Position numbers and translations under genes: made by a program
The notes under the pieces: generated by a model
Database searches by the model: none
What the model was told of the DNA's origin: nothing
Seen by the model: only the letters and a program-made list of their open reading frames with translations
From: Ruminococcaceae bacterium UBA3451
GTDB lineage: Bacteria; Bacillota; Clostridia; Oscillospirales; Acutalibacteraceae
Reading direction: 5' to 3'
NCBI GenBank assembly: GCA_002378845.1
Contig: DFRY01000063.1
Location: 17,135-28,916, forward strand
Length of the DNA stretch: 11,782 bases
Shown: piece after piece, positions 1 to 6,022 of the stretch
Position numbering within the stretch: the stretch's first letter is position 1
Layout of the letters: every line of letters starts with the position of its first letter

Positions 1-1810
1 CGGTCAAATCTTCCGGTTTATACCACTGTGCAATTCCGGAAGCGACTGTGCGCTCGCCCTTACCGTCGTCCAAAGTGAGCTTCAGCAGCTTTTTGGCGCG
101 TTTTACGGGCTCGCATGCCTTAATCGTTGCGGCGCGAAGCTCCACCTTACCGAAATCGTCAATTCCGATTTGGGCAATGCCCTCAACTTTCTTTTCTGCC
201 GCTCTTTCAGTTTTTTCCTCGGCCTTTTCCGCCATCGGGTTCGGAATCAGCTGGTTAAGCTCTTCAATCTCTTTTTCCACATCGATACGCGGGAAAAGAG
301 TTTCCCCCTTGCGAATTACCGCGTCCGCGGGAAGCATGCCCCACTGTGAGGCGGATTCATAGGTGAGAACATCGGCCTTAGCACCTAACTGTGCCTGAAT
401 TTTCGGTGCGGTTTCGGGCAGGAACGGTGTAATCAGGACGGATACAATACGAAGGCTTTCGCACAGATTATAAATAACGGCAGCCAAACGGGCATGTTTT
501 GTTTCGTCTTTGCCCAGCGCCCACGGCGTGGTTTCATCAATATATTTATTGGTACGGGCAATCAGCTTCCAAATTTCGGTCAGCGCACTGCTGAACTGGT
601 AACCCGTAATGGCGTCGTCACATTTTTTGCGCAGTTCTAAGCCCATGCGGATCAGTTCATCGTCAACCGGTGCGCTTTCGCGTTCGGCAGGAATGGTTCC
701 GCCGAAATACTTTTCCGCCATTGCGGTGGAACGGGACAAAAGGTTGCCCAGGTCATTTGCAAGGTCGGAATTAATGCGGCTGATAAGCGCTTCGTTGGTA
801 AACACGCCGTCGGCTCCGAACGGAATTTCACGAAGGAGAAAGTAACGGATGGCGTCTACACCGTAGCGGTTGCACAAGATAACAGGGTCAACCACGTTGC
901 CCTTTGATTTGCTCATTTTACTGCCGTCACCGAACAGCAGCCAGCCGTGGCCGTAAACCTGCTTCGGCAGCGGTAAATCCAGCGCCATCAGCATCGCTGG
1001 CCAAATGATAGTGTGGAAACGCACGATTTCTTTGCCTACGAAATGGACATCTGCCGGCCAGTATTTTTGGTAATCGGCATCGTTGTCGGAACCGTAGCCC
1101 ATGGCGGTAATATAGTTGGTGAGCGCGTCAAGCCAAACATAAACCACATGCTTCGGATCAAAGTCCACCGGAATACCCCAGGTGAAGCTGGTACGGGAAA
1201 CACACAGGTCTTCCAGTCCCTGCTTAATAAAGTTGATCATCTCGTTCTTCCGGCTTTCCGGTTGAATAAAGTTGGGCTGATCCTCATATAATTTTAACAG
1301 TCTGTCCGCATACTTTGAAATGCGGAAGAAATAAGCTTCTTCATTGGCACGTTTTACTTCACGGCCGCAGTCCGGGCATTTTCCGTCTTTCAGCTGCGTT
1401 TCCGTCCAGAACGATTCACAGGGCGTACAGTACCAGCCCTCGTATTTGCCTTTGTAAATTTCGCCCTTGTCATAGAGCGTTTTAAAAATCTTCTGTACCG
1501 CCTTAACATGGTAATCGTCAGTGGTACGGATAAATCGGTCGTTGGAAATATTTAAAAGCTTCCATAAATCCTGAAAGCCTGCCACAATCTTGTCGACGTA
1601 TTCTTTTGGGGTTACCCCCGCTTTTTCGGCGTTGATTTCAATCTTCTGGCCGTGTTCGTCGGTTCCGGTCAAAAACATGACGTCGTACCCCTGCATTCGC
1701 TTGTAGCGTGCAATTGCGTCGCTTGCAACCGTGCAGTAGCTGTGGCCGATGTGTGCCTTGCCCGAAGGGTAATAAATCGGCGTGGTAATGTAGAAAGTCT
1801 TTTTGTCCAT
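1..1810 (-). CDS. metG: Methionyl-tRNA synthetase, C-terminus cut by window edge
   Basis: Charges tRNA-Met with methionine in the cytoplasm (class I aminoacyl-tRNA synthetase). The frame is open from an ATG at 1810-1808 to the left edge, giving 603 residues. The class I HIGH signature is HIGH at residues 20-23, following the N-terminal FYITTPIYYPSGKA. A four-cysteine zinc knuckle lies at C128, C131, C145 and C148. The KMSKS loop is at 298-302 (GSKMSKSKGN). From about residue 545 a second domain begins (IGIDDFGKVELRAA), the Trbp111-like tRNA-binding domain found at the end of many bacterial MetRS. About 50 residues should be missing, since full-length enzymes of this type are about 650 aa. The start is fixed by a GGAGGT ribosome binding site 6 nt upstream and an extended -10 promoter about 52 nt upstream. 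The short leader leaves no room for a T-box. Confidence 0.97.
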   Translation of the reverse strand, partial: MDKKTFYITTPIYYPSGKAHIGHSYCTVASDAIARYKRMQGYDVMFLTGTDEHGQKIEINAEKAGVTPKEYVDKIVAGFQDLWKLLNISNDRFIRTTDDYHVKAVQKIFKTLYDKGEIYKGKYEGWYCTPCESFWTETQLKDGKCPDCGREVKRANEEAYFFRISKYADRLLKLYEDQPNFIQPESRKNEMINFIKQGLEDLCVSRTSFTWGIPVDFDPKHVVYVWLDALTNYITAMGYGSDNDADYQKYWPADVHFVGKEIVRFHTIIWPAMLMALDLPLPKQVYGHGWLLFGDGSKMSKSKGNVVDPVILCNRYGVDAIRYFLLREIPFGADGVFTNEALISRINSDLANDLGNLLSRSTAMAEKYFGGTIPAERESAPVDDELIRMGLELRKKCDDAITGYQFSSALTEIWKLIARTNKYIDETTPWALGKDETKHARLAAVIYNLCESLRIVSVLITPFLPETAPKIQAQLGAKADVLTYESASQWGMLPADAVIRKGETLFPRIDVEKEIEELNQLIPNPMAEKAEEKTERAAEKKVEGIAQIGIDDFGKVELRAATIKACEPVKRAKKLLKLTLDDGKGERTVASGIAQWYKPEDLT

Positions 1811-1861
1811 GTCTTTACCTCCAGAAAATTGGGTTAAAATCGATTAAGGTTTAACTTATTT

Positions 1862-1870
1862 ATTATACCA
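1862..1870 (-). promoter_or_regulatory. Extended -10 promoter of metG
   Basis: Read on the minus strand, this is TGG followed by TATAAT, i.e. an extended -10 (TGN-TATAAT). The -35 position holds only a poor match (TTTTAA with 17-nt spacing), as is usual for extended -10 promoters. Transcription would start near 1855 and give a leader of about 45 nt before the metG ATG. Assignment is by pattern and position only. Confidence 0.6.
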
Positions 1871-1939
1871 TTTAATATTGCAAATTAAAAGATAAAAATA
1901 CCTTTCTCTGAGCGGGGGCTCCGCCTTTTCTAAGTTGTG

Positions 1940-1978
1940 AACAGCCGCCCTTCTGTTTTGGCAGAAAGAGCGGCTGTT
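1940..1978 (-). terminator. Hairpin downstream of the LCP gene, probable terminator
   Basis: Arms AACAGCCGC (1940-1948) and GCGGCTGTT (1970-1978) pair perfectly over 9 bp, with a possible inner TTCTG/CAGAA stem. It lies just downstream of the LCP gene stop on the minus strand and upstream of the metG promoter, so ending the LCP transcript is the natural role. The U-run is better on the plus strand (GTTTTT), where no gene precedes it. On the minus strand the stem is followed only by CACAAC, so termination there may be weak. Confidence 0.45.
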
Positions 1979-1993
1979 TTTACGGGTCTGTTT

Positions 1994-3136
1994 TTAATTT
2001 TCCGCCGCGTCAGAAGCATTTGCGCCGTACAGAAATTCGCGCAGCAGTTCGCAGTTTTTTGGAAGGTCCGGTACTAAAACCGCACCGACCCCTTTAATGG
2101 TTTCATCCTGATAGGTATTTTCATTGGGGACATGCATGGTTTTCATCTCATAACCGGAAACCGGCCCGGCGATGGAAGCAAGGTATAAAAGCTCGGTATC
2201 AGTCAGGTTGGTTTTAATATAAGGCATAAAATCGTACATGATTTTATTGACTTCCAGCGGATTCAGTGTTTTCAGCTTTTTAATCATAAGTTCAATTACT
2301 TCGCGCTGGCGGCCTGTCCGCCCGAAATCGCTGTCAATTTCACGGATTCTGGAATAATACAGCGCCAGTCTTCCATTTAGGTGATTAACGCCCGGTTTCA
2401 AATTGCAGCCCATGTTGCGGTTTTCCGCGTCGCAAACCGCTTGATCCATATTAATATCCAGTCCGCCCATTTTATCAATGATTGTTTCAAAATTATCGCT
2501 GTTTACCGAAATGTATTTATCAATGTTTACGCGGTAATTGTTTTCCAAAGTCTGCATGGTCAGCGCGGGGCCGCCGTGTGCAAACGCGGCGTTCAGCTTC
2601 TGCTTTTCCATAGTTGGAATTTCCAAGTACGTATCACGCAAAAACGACACCAAACGGAGCGTTTTTGTGTTATTGTCAATGGAGATAAGCATGTTCGTAT
2701 CGGAACGGCCGTCGGAACCGTCTTCATTTTTGTCAATGCCAATCAGAAGTATATTGGTAATATCCTTGTCCGAAATTACACCCCAGGCCGGCGCGGCAGA
2801 TGGCTGTTCCACATAGCTTGCGGTATCGGCCTGGTCGGAACGGTCAAGCCGCGACGACATGATTAACGCGTAAGCAATTACGCCGAGCGCAACCACCAGA
2901 ACCAGCGACAGAATGGTGAAAAATGCTTTTTTCAGCCCGCCGCTCTTTTTGCGGCGCTTGGGCTTGCGGTAGCGTGCCTGCTGCGCCGAACGTTTATTGC
3001 TGTAAATATCACGGTCAACATAGTTATATCGATCAATTTCATCGGGATTATAATTTTCTCGTCCGCGTGAACTGCGCGTTCGGGAACTGGAATAGACATC
3101 ACGCTGTGGTTGACGTCCGCCGTTTCGTCTGTCCAT
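1994..3136 (-). CDS. LytR-CpsA-Psr (LCP) family cell-wall glycopolymer ligase
   Basis: LCP enzymes transfer polyprenyl-phosphate-linked glycopolymers such as teichoic acids or capsule to peptidoglycan on the outer face of the membrane. The 380-aa protein has a very basic, Arg/Tyr-rich cytoplasmic N-terminus (1-70), one transmembrane segment (about 71-93) and an extracytoplasmic LCP domain (about 127-290). Family motifs are visible: NILLIGID (128-135), RSDTNMLISID (144-154), the LVSFLRDTYLEIP strand with R167/D168, KLNAAFAHGG (180-189), and YYSRIREID..FGRTGRQRE with R263, R265, R273 and R276, the arginines expected to bind the pyrophosphate of the lipid donor. C235 and C244 could form a disulfide. 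The start has a GAGGTG ribosome binding site. It appears monocistronic, and its exact polymer substrate cannot be told from sequence. Confidence 0.93.
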   Translation of the reverse strand: MDRRNGGRQPQRDVYSSSRTRSSRGRENYNPDEIDRYNYVDRDIYSNKRSAQQARYRKPKRRKKSGGLKKAFFTILSLVLVVALGVIAYALIMSSRLDRSDQADTASYVEQPSAAPAWGVISDKDITNILLIGIDKNEDGSDGRSDTNMLISIDNNTKTLRLVSFLRDTYLEIPTMEKQKLNAAFAHGGPALTMQTLENNYRVNIDKYISVNSDNFETIIDKMGGLDINMDQAVCDAENRNMGCNLKPGVNHLNGRLALYYSRIREIDSDFGRTGRQREVIELMIKKLKTLNPLEVNKIMYDFMPYIKTNLTDTELLYLASIAGPVSGYEMKTMHVPNENTYQDETIKGVGAVLVPDLPKNCELLREFLYGANASDAAEN

Positions 3137-3198
3137 TTTGCACCTCGAAATTTCTACTAATACCTGTTTGTACGCAAATTATGTACAAAAACAGTATC

Positions 3199-3227
3199 AT
3201 TTTATTGCAAACATCCGTGTATGTCAA
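3199..3227 (-). promoter_or_regulatory. Sigma-A promoter of the LCP gene
   Basis: On the minus strand: TTGACA (3227-3222), an exactly 17-nt spacer, then TAAAAT (3204-3199). This is a perfect -35 and a one-mismatch -10. The inferred start near 3192 gives a leader of about 55 nt before the LCP ATG at 3136. Confidence 0.78.
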
Positions 3228-3346
3228 CGGTCATATCGATTTATAACCGGCTAAAGTTTTGTAATCATTTAATTTGAAAGGCGGGTACCCTTCTTTTTTT
3301 CATGATGAGATACAGAGCGTTTAGTCAAAAAATTTATTACAAATGC

Positions 3347-3376
3347 AAAAAAGCCCGCCCTTAGGCGGACCTTTTT
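3347..3376 (-). terminator. Rho-independent terminator of the 81-aa gene
   Basis: On the minus strand, GGTCCGCC (3371-3364) pairs with GGCGGGCT (3359-3352, with two G-U pairs) around a 4-nt loop. The stem is extended by A/T pairs and followed by a TTTTTT run. It lies about 52 nt after the stop of the small gene ending at 3428. The plus-strand reading also ends in a T-run (CCTTTTT), but no plus-strand gene precedes it. Confidence 0.8.
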
Positions 3377-3427
3377 GCGGATTAAGTTCATCATAAATAA
3401 GGTATTTTATGCGGTTTTTCAGTTTGT

Positions 3428-3673
3428 TTAACCATTGGATAAATTACTGAGCAAATTTTTGATATAATAATCTTTTGCAGCTTCTGTAGTTGCGAATCGC
3501 AGACGTCGCCCCAAAAGATACGACAGGCTTGCGCTCCAGTCCTCTGTGGTGAAATGATCGGGTTCAATCAAACTTACCACACGGATGATCGCCGCACTGT
3601 TTTTGGGTAGAAGCAGGTCGGAAACATACAGGCCGCTTTTTTCTGCGATATAGTCAATTAAATTTTCATTCAT
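3428..3673 (-). CDS. Hypothetical 81-aa protein divergent from the XRE regulator
   Basis: I do not recognise this protein. Starting at MNENLIDYIAEKSG it has 81 residues, is soluble, has no cysteine, and looks mainly helical (LIDYIAEKSGLYVSDLLL, then ATTEAAKDYYIKNLLSNL at the end). There is no signal peptide or membrane segment. The start is chosen because AAAGGCGG sits 7 nt before the ATG at 3673. An ATG two codons earlier (3679) is possible but almost touches that Shine-Dalgarno, and an in-frame ATG at 3715 has no ribosome binding site. It has a near-consensus promoter at 3759-3787 with a palindrome in the spacer, and its own terminator at 3347-3376. It is therefore a separately transcribed and probably regulated gene, facing an XRE repressor-like gene. 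Confidence 0.8.
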   Translation of the reverse strand: MNENLIDYIAEKSGLYVSDLLLPKNSAAIIRVVSLIEPDHFTTEDWSASLSYLLGRRLRFATTEAAKDYYIKNLLSNLSNG

Positions 3674-3758
3674 ATACATTCCGCCTTTCGAATTAATTTC
3701 GGGAATTTGGAACATTTAATAATAATATTGCTTTTTATAATTAAAATCCCAATACCAT

Positions 3759-3787
3759 ATTATAGTAACAAAATGTTACAACGTCAA
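3759..3787 (-). promoter_or_regulatory. Sigma-A promoter of the 81-aa gene
   Basis: On the minus strand: TTGACG (3787-3782), a 17-nt spacer, then a perfect TATAAT (3764-3759). The inferred transcript start near 3752 leaves a leader of about 80 nt before the chosen ATG at 3673. The spacer is almost filled by a perfect inverted repeat, listed separately. Confidence 0.8.
3765..3779. promoter_or_regulatory. Perfect palindrome in the promoter spacer, putative operator
   Basis: GTAACA-AAA-TGTTAC is a perfect 6-3-6 inverted repeat. It occupies positions between the -35 and -10 of the promoter at 3759-3787 and abuts the -10. A protein bound there would block RNA polymerase. The divergent XRE-type gene at 3879 is the obvious candidate ligand, but this is inference from position only. 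Confidence 0.55.
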
Positions 3788-3813
3788 GAATTATGAGACC
3801 AAATGTAGAGAAA

Positions 3814-3830
3814 TGTGACTGTTTATCACA
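3814..3830. repeat. Inverted repeat TGTGA-N7-TCACA upstream of the XRE gene
   Basis: TGTGACTGTTTATCACA has 5-bp arms around 7 nt. It resembles a CRP/FNR-type half-site pair but has a 7-nt instead of the usual 6-nt gap. It lies 49 nt before the XRE start, a plausible regulatory position. It may be chance. Confidence 0.3.
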
Positions 3831-3878
3831 GAAAGTCGAAATTTTAGACGATTTATCTTTTTTTGCAGGAGTGATATC

Positions 3879-4223
3879 ATGGTATCTCAAAGATTGAAGG
3901 AGCTACGCGCCGAACATAAGCTGACACAGAAAATGGTTGCTTCTGTCTTGAATATTTCGCGCGAAGCATATTCTATGTATGAAAACGGAAAACGTCAGTT
4001 AAAATATGATGCCCTTCGTACCATAGCCGATTATTACAAGGTAAGCCTTGATTATTTATTCGGGCGGATCGATACGCCCGAGCTTCCGTCGCCGCTCAGC
4101 CGTGAGGAATACGTCGTTTTGCTTTGGTACCGCGGGCTGGACCTGGCCGGGAAAAATGAAGTGTTCGAAACGGCCAGACAAAACCTTGCGGACGAAGAAG
4201 TGCGGCATCTGTCCTCCGATTAG
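3879..4223 (+). CDS. XRE-family helix-turn-helix transcriptional regulator
   Basis: A 114-aa DNA-binding protein. Residues 4-62 form a Cro/CI-type HTH domain: RLKELRAEHKLTQ, then the turn and recognition helix LNISREAYSMYENGKRQL (24-41), ending with the typical VSLDYLFGR (about 55-63). Residues 64-114 are a short acidic, probably helical tail for dimerisation or signal input, with no peptidase or sensor domain recognised. The start has a GGAG ribosome binding site about 8 nt upstream. The gene is divergent from the 81-aa gene, and the 205-bp region between them holds a spacer palindrome and a TGTGA/TCACA inverted repeat, so auto- or cross-regulation is likely. I could not assign a clear promoter to this gene. 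Its targets are unknown. Confidence 0.9.
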   Translation: MVSQRLKELRAEHKLTQKMVASVLNISREAYSMYENGKRQLKYDALRTIADYYKVSLDYLFGRIDTPELPSPLSREEYVVLLWYRGLDLAGKNEVFETARQNLADEEVRHLSSD

Positions 4224-4272
4224 CGTGCGGTGACACGAATTTAAACTGTGTTCATGCTTTTCCGTTTTGGGC

Positions 4273-4281
4273 TGATATAAT
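4273..4281 (+). promoter_or_regulatory. Extended -10 promoter of the 37-aa membrane protein gene
   Basis: TGATATAAT is an extended -10 (TGN-TATAAT). No good -35 lies 16-18 nt upstream. Transcription would start near 4288, about 36 nt before the ATG at 4324. Confidence 0.55.
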
Positions 4282-4323
4282 AGAATGTAACGGGAAGTAT
4301 CCTGCGCGGGGAGGTAAGGAAAG

Positions 4324-4437
4324 ATGCAGACACAGAAAAAGCATCGAGCCGATGTAAAAACGATTGTAGTGCGTGTTGTGGCGCTGGCTTGTGCGCTTCT
4401 GCTGATTGGTTCAGTGTTGCTTGCGGCATTCAGTTAA
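4324..4437 (+). CDS. Small single-pass membrane protein, 37 aa
   Basis: A short open frame of unknown function, encoding MQTQKKHRADVKTIVVRV and continuing as a hydrophobic stretch to ALLLIGSVLLAAFS. Residues 1-12 are basic and polar. Residues 13-36 form one transmembrane helix, with an arginine (R17) near its cytoplasmic end, so the N-terminus is probably inside. Support for it being real: a strong GGGGAGG ribosome binding site 9-10 nt before the ATG, an extended -10 promoter upstream (4273-4281), a strong terminator downstream (4521-4549), and no competing frame. It does not look like a signal peptide of a longer protein, because the stop follows at once and no frame continues. Its role could lie in membrane-complex assembly, stress or toxin-like activity, but nothing in the sequence decides this. 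Confidence 0.68.
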   Translation: MQTQKKHRADVKTIVVRVVALACALLLIGSVLLAAFS

Positions 4438-4520
4438 GACGTTCAAAACGGAAAGTGGTTTGAGGAAAATCATGACCGATGGGACTCGTTTTTTATAAAA
4501 TAGAATCCAGAGCAGATCTA

Positions 4521-4549
4521 AGGAGCGGTGAAAACCGCTCCTTTTCTTT
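4521..4549 (+). terminator. Rho-independent terminator after the 37-aa gene
   Basis: AGGAGCGGT (4521-4529) and ACCGCTCCT (4534-4542) form a perfect 9-bp stem with a GAAA tetraloop, followed by TTTCTTT. It separates the small membrane protein transcript (and any XRE read-through) from the aryl-acid operon. The stretch 4438-4520 between the small gene and this hairpin holds nothing I recognise. Confidence 0.88.
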
Positions 4550-4574
4550 ATTGGATATTTTTGGTCGAAACAGG

Positions 4575-4603
4575 TTGCGCAAACTTTAGAAAAGAGTTAA
4601 AAT
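4575..4603 (+). promoter_or_regulatory. Sigma-A promoter of the paaK-ior operon
   Basis: TTGCGC (4575-4580), a 17-nt spacer, then TAAAAT (4598-4603). Transcription would begin near 4610. It lies directly downstream of the terminator at 4521-4549 and is the only good plus-strand promoter seen before the first ligase gene. Confidence 0.65.
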
Positions 4604-4612
4604 ATGGGAAAA

Positions 4613-4680
4613 GCTTTGCTCGTTTAAATCGAAAAAGCATAAGCGTATTTCAGCCGCATCGGAGCTATGCTCGGGTGCGG
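4613..4680 (+). promoter_or_regulatory. Structured leader of the aryl-acid operon (two hairpins)
   Basis: The roughly 95-nt leader can form two consecutive stem-loops. GCTTTGCT (4613-4620) pairs with AGCATAAGC (4636-4644, one bulge). CCGCATCGGAGC (4654-4665) pairs with GCTCGGGTGCGG (4669-4680) over 11 of 12 positions, including one G-U pair, with a TAT loop. The second hairpin ends 11 nt before the ribosome binding site of the ligase gene and is not followed by a U-run, so it is not a classical terminator. It matches no riboswitch class I know. Confidence 0.4.
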
Positions 4681-4705
4681 TGTATTTTAATGCGGAGGTT
4701 GCGCC

Positions 4706-6022
4706 ATGTTTTATCAGAAAGAGATAGAAACCATGAGCCGTAAGGACATTGAGGCGCTTCAGCTTGCCAAGCTGAAAAAAATGGTTGACTATTGCTACGA
4801 CAATGTGCCGTTTTACCACAAACGATTGAGTGAGGCGGGGGTTACCGGGGACAAAATCAAAACCCTTTCCGACATTCAGTACATACCGCTTACTACTAAA
4901 TACGATGTGCGTGATAATTACCCGTTTGGATTATTGGCGCAGCCAATGAAAAAAATTGTACGGATCCACGCATCTTCCGGTACGACGGGAAAACCGACTG
5001 TGGGTGTTTATACAAAAGAAGATTTGGATACCTGGGCTGACATGGTGGCCCGCATTGCGGTTGCAGGCGGCGTAACAGAGGAAGACATTATTCAGATTTC
5101 GTTTGGGTATGGTCTGTTTACCGGAGCGCTGGGGCTGCATTACGGACTGGAACGCGTGGGCGCGACGGTAATTCCGGCCTCCTCCGGCAATACCGCCAAA
5201 CAGCTGTTAATGTACCGCGATTTTGGTGTAACCGGAATTGTCGCTACTCCTTCTTATGCGCTGTATCTGGGCGAAATGATGAAGGACGAACCGGGCTACT
5301 CTCGAAATGATTATAGGCTGCGACTCGGTTTGTTGGGCAGCGAAGGCTGCACGCCGGAAATGCGAGATCAAATAGAAAAGAATATGGGGATTTTTGTTAC
5401 GGATAACTACGGCATGACCGAACTGACCGGGCCGGGTGTTTCCGGTGAATGTGAACTGCGGCGGGGGATGCACTTTGCGGAAGACCACTTTTTGCCCGAA
5501 ATTATTGACGCCGCAACGCTGGAGCAAAAAGCACCTGGGGAACCGGGTGAACTGGTCGTTACAACGCTGTCGCGTATGGGTATGCCCATGCTAAGGTACC
5601 GCACAAAGGATATTACCCGAATCAATTACGAACCCTGTGCTTGCGGCCGGACCCATGCCCGCATGGAAAAAGTAATGGGGCGCACGGACGACATGCTGAT
5701 TATTAAGGGAGTCAATGTATTTCCGTCACAGATTGAAAGTGTTTTGGTCGGAATGGAGCATGTTGGCCCGCATTACCAATTGGTGGTTCGCAAAAAGAAC
5801 TTTATGGATACGCTGGAAGTTCGTGTGGAATTAACCGGCGGCGAATTGTTGGAAAGCTACGGCGAACTGGAAGCGCTGCAGCGGAAAATACATGACCGCC
5901 TGAAAAGCGTTTTGGGTTTGGAAACAAAAGTGACTCTGGCAGAACCGAAGTCGCTGGAACGCTTTCAAGGCAAGGCAAAGCGGGTTCTTGACCTGCGAAA
6001 CGGTAAGGAGGAAATGGAATGA
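4706..6022 (+). CDS. paaK: Phenylacetate-CoA ligase family enzyme (first copy)
   Basis: Activates aryl-acetates (phenylacetate, indoleacetate or similar) to CoA thioesters via an acyl-adenylate, or runs in reverse on the aryl-acetyl-CoA made by the adjacent oxidoreductase. The 438-aa length is normal for PaaK. The P-loop-like ASSGTTGK lies at 89-96, the adenylation motif DNYGMTELTGPG starts at D233, a PCACGRT element follows, and RTDDMLIIKG (326-335) marks the hinge to the C-terminal domain. The C-terminal lysine region LERFQGKAKRV is typical. The start has GCGGAGG about 8 nt upstream. Its stop overlaps the iorA start (ATGA), so it is translationally coupled as the first gene of the operon. 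Which aryl acid it prefers is not visible. Confidence 0.95.
   Translation: MFYQKEIETMSRKDIEALQLAKLKKMVDYCYDNVPFYHKRLSEAGVTGDKIKTLSDIQYIPLTTKYDVRDNYPFGLLAQPMKKIVRIHASSGTTGKPTVGVYTKEDLDTWADMVARIAVAGGVTEEDIIQISFGYGLFTGALGLHYGLERVGATVIPASSGNTAKQLLMYRDFGVTGIVATPSYALYLGEMMKDEPGYSRNDYRLRLGLLGSEGCTPEMRDQIEKNMGIFVTDNYGMTELTGPGVSGECELRRGMHFAEDHFLPEIIDAATLEQKAPGEPGELVVTTLSRMGMPMLRYRTKDITRINYEPCACGRTHARMEKVMGRTDDMLIIKGVNVFPSQIESVLVGMEHVGPHYQLVVRKKNFMDTLEVRVELTGGELLESYGELEALQRKIHDRLKSVLGLETKVTLAEPKSLERFQGKAKRVLDLRNGKEEME

Noticed and set aside
1912..1924. GCGG-GGGCT-CCGC as a further terminator or repeat element
   Set aside because: The stem is only 4 bp and no second copy was noticed in the window. It is too weak to report as a feature.
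2381..2866. Plus-strand open frame of 161 codons across the LCP gene
   Set aside because: It is antisense to the conserved LCP domain and shows no family resemblance.
3276..3300. GGCGGGTACCCTTCTTTTTTT as a plus-strand terminator
   Set aside because: The GGGTACCC palindrome leaves no loop and the outer arms mismatch, and no plus-strand gene lies upstream.
4241..4429. Minus-strand open frame of 62 codons over the small membrane protein gene
   Set aside because: No convincing start signals, and Pro/Ser/His-rich composition without a domain. The plus-strand 37-aa frame has a ribosome binding site, promoter and terminator instead.
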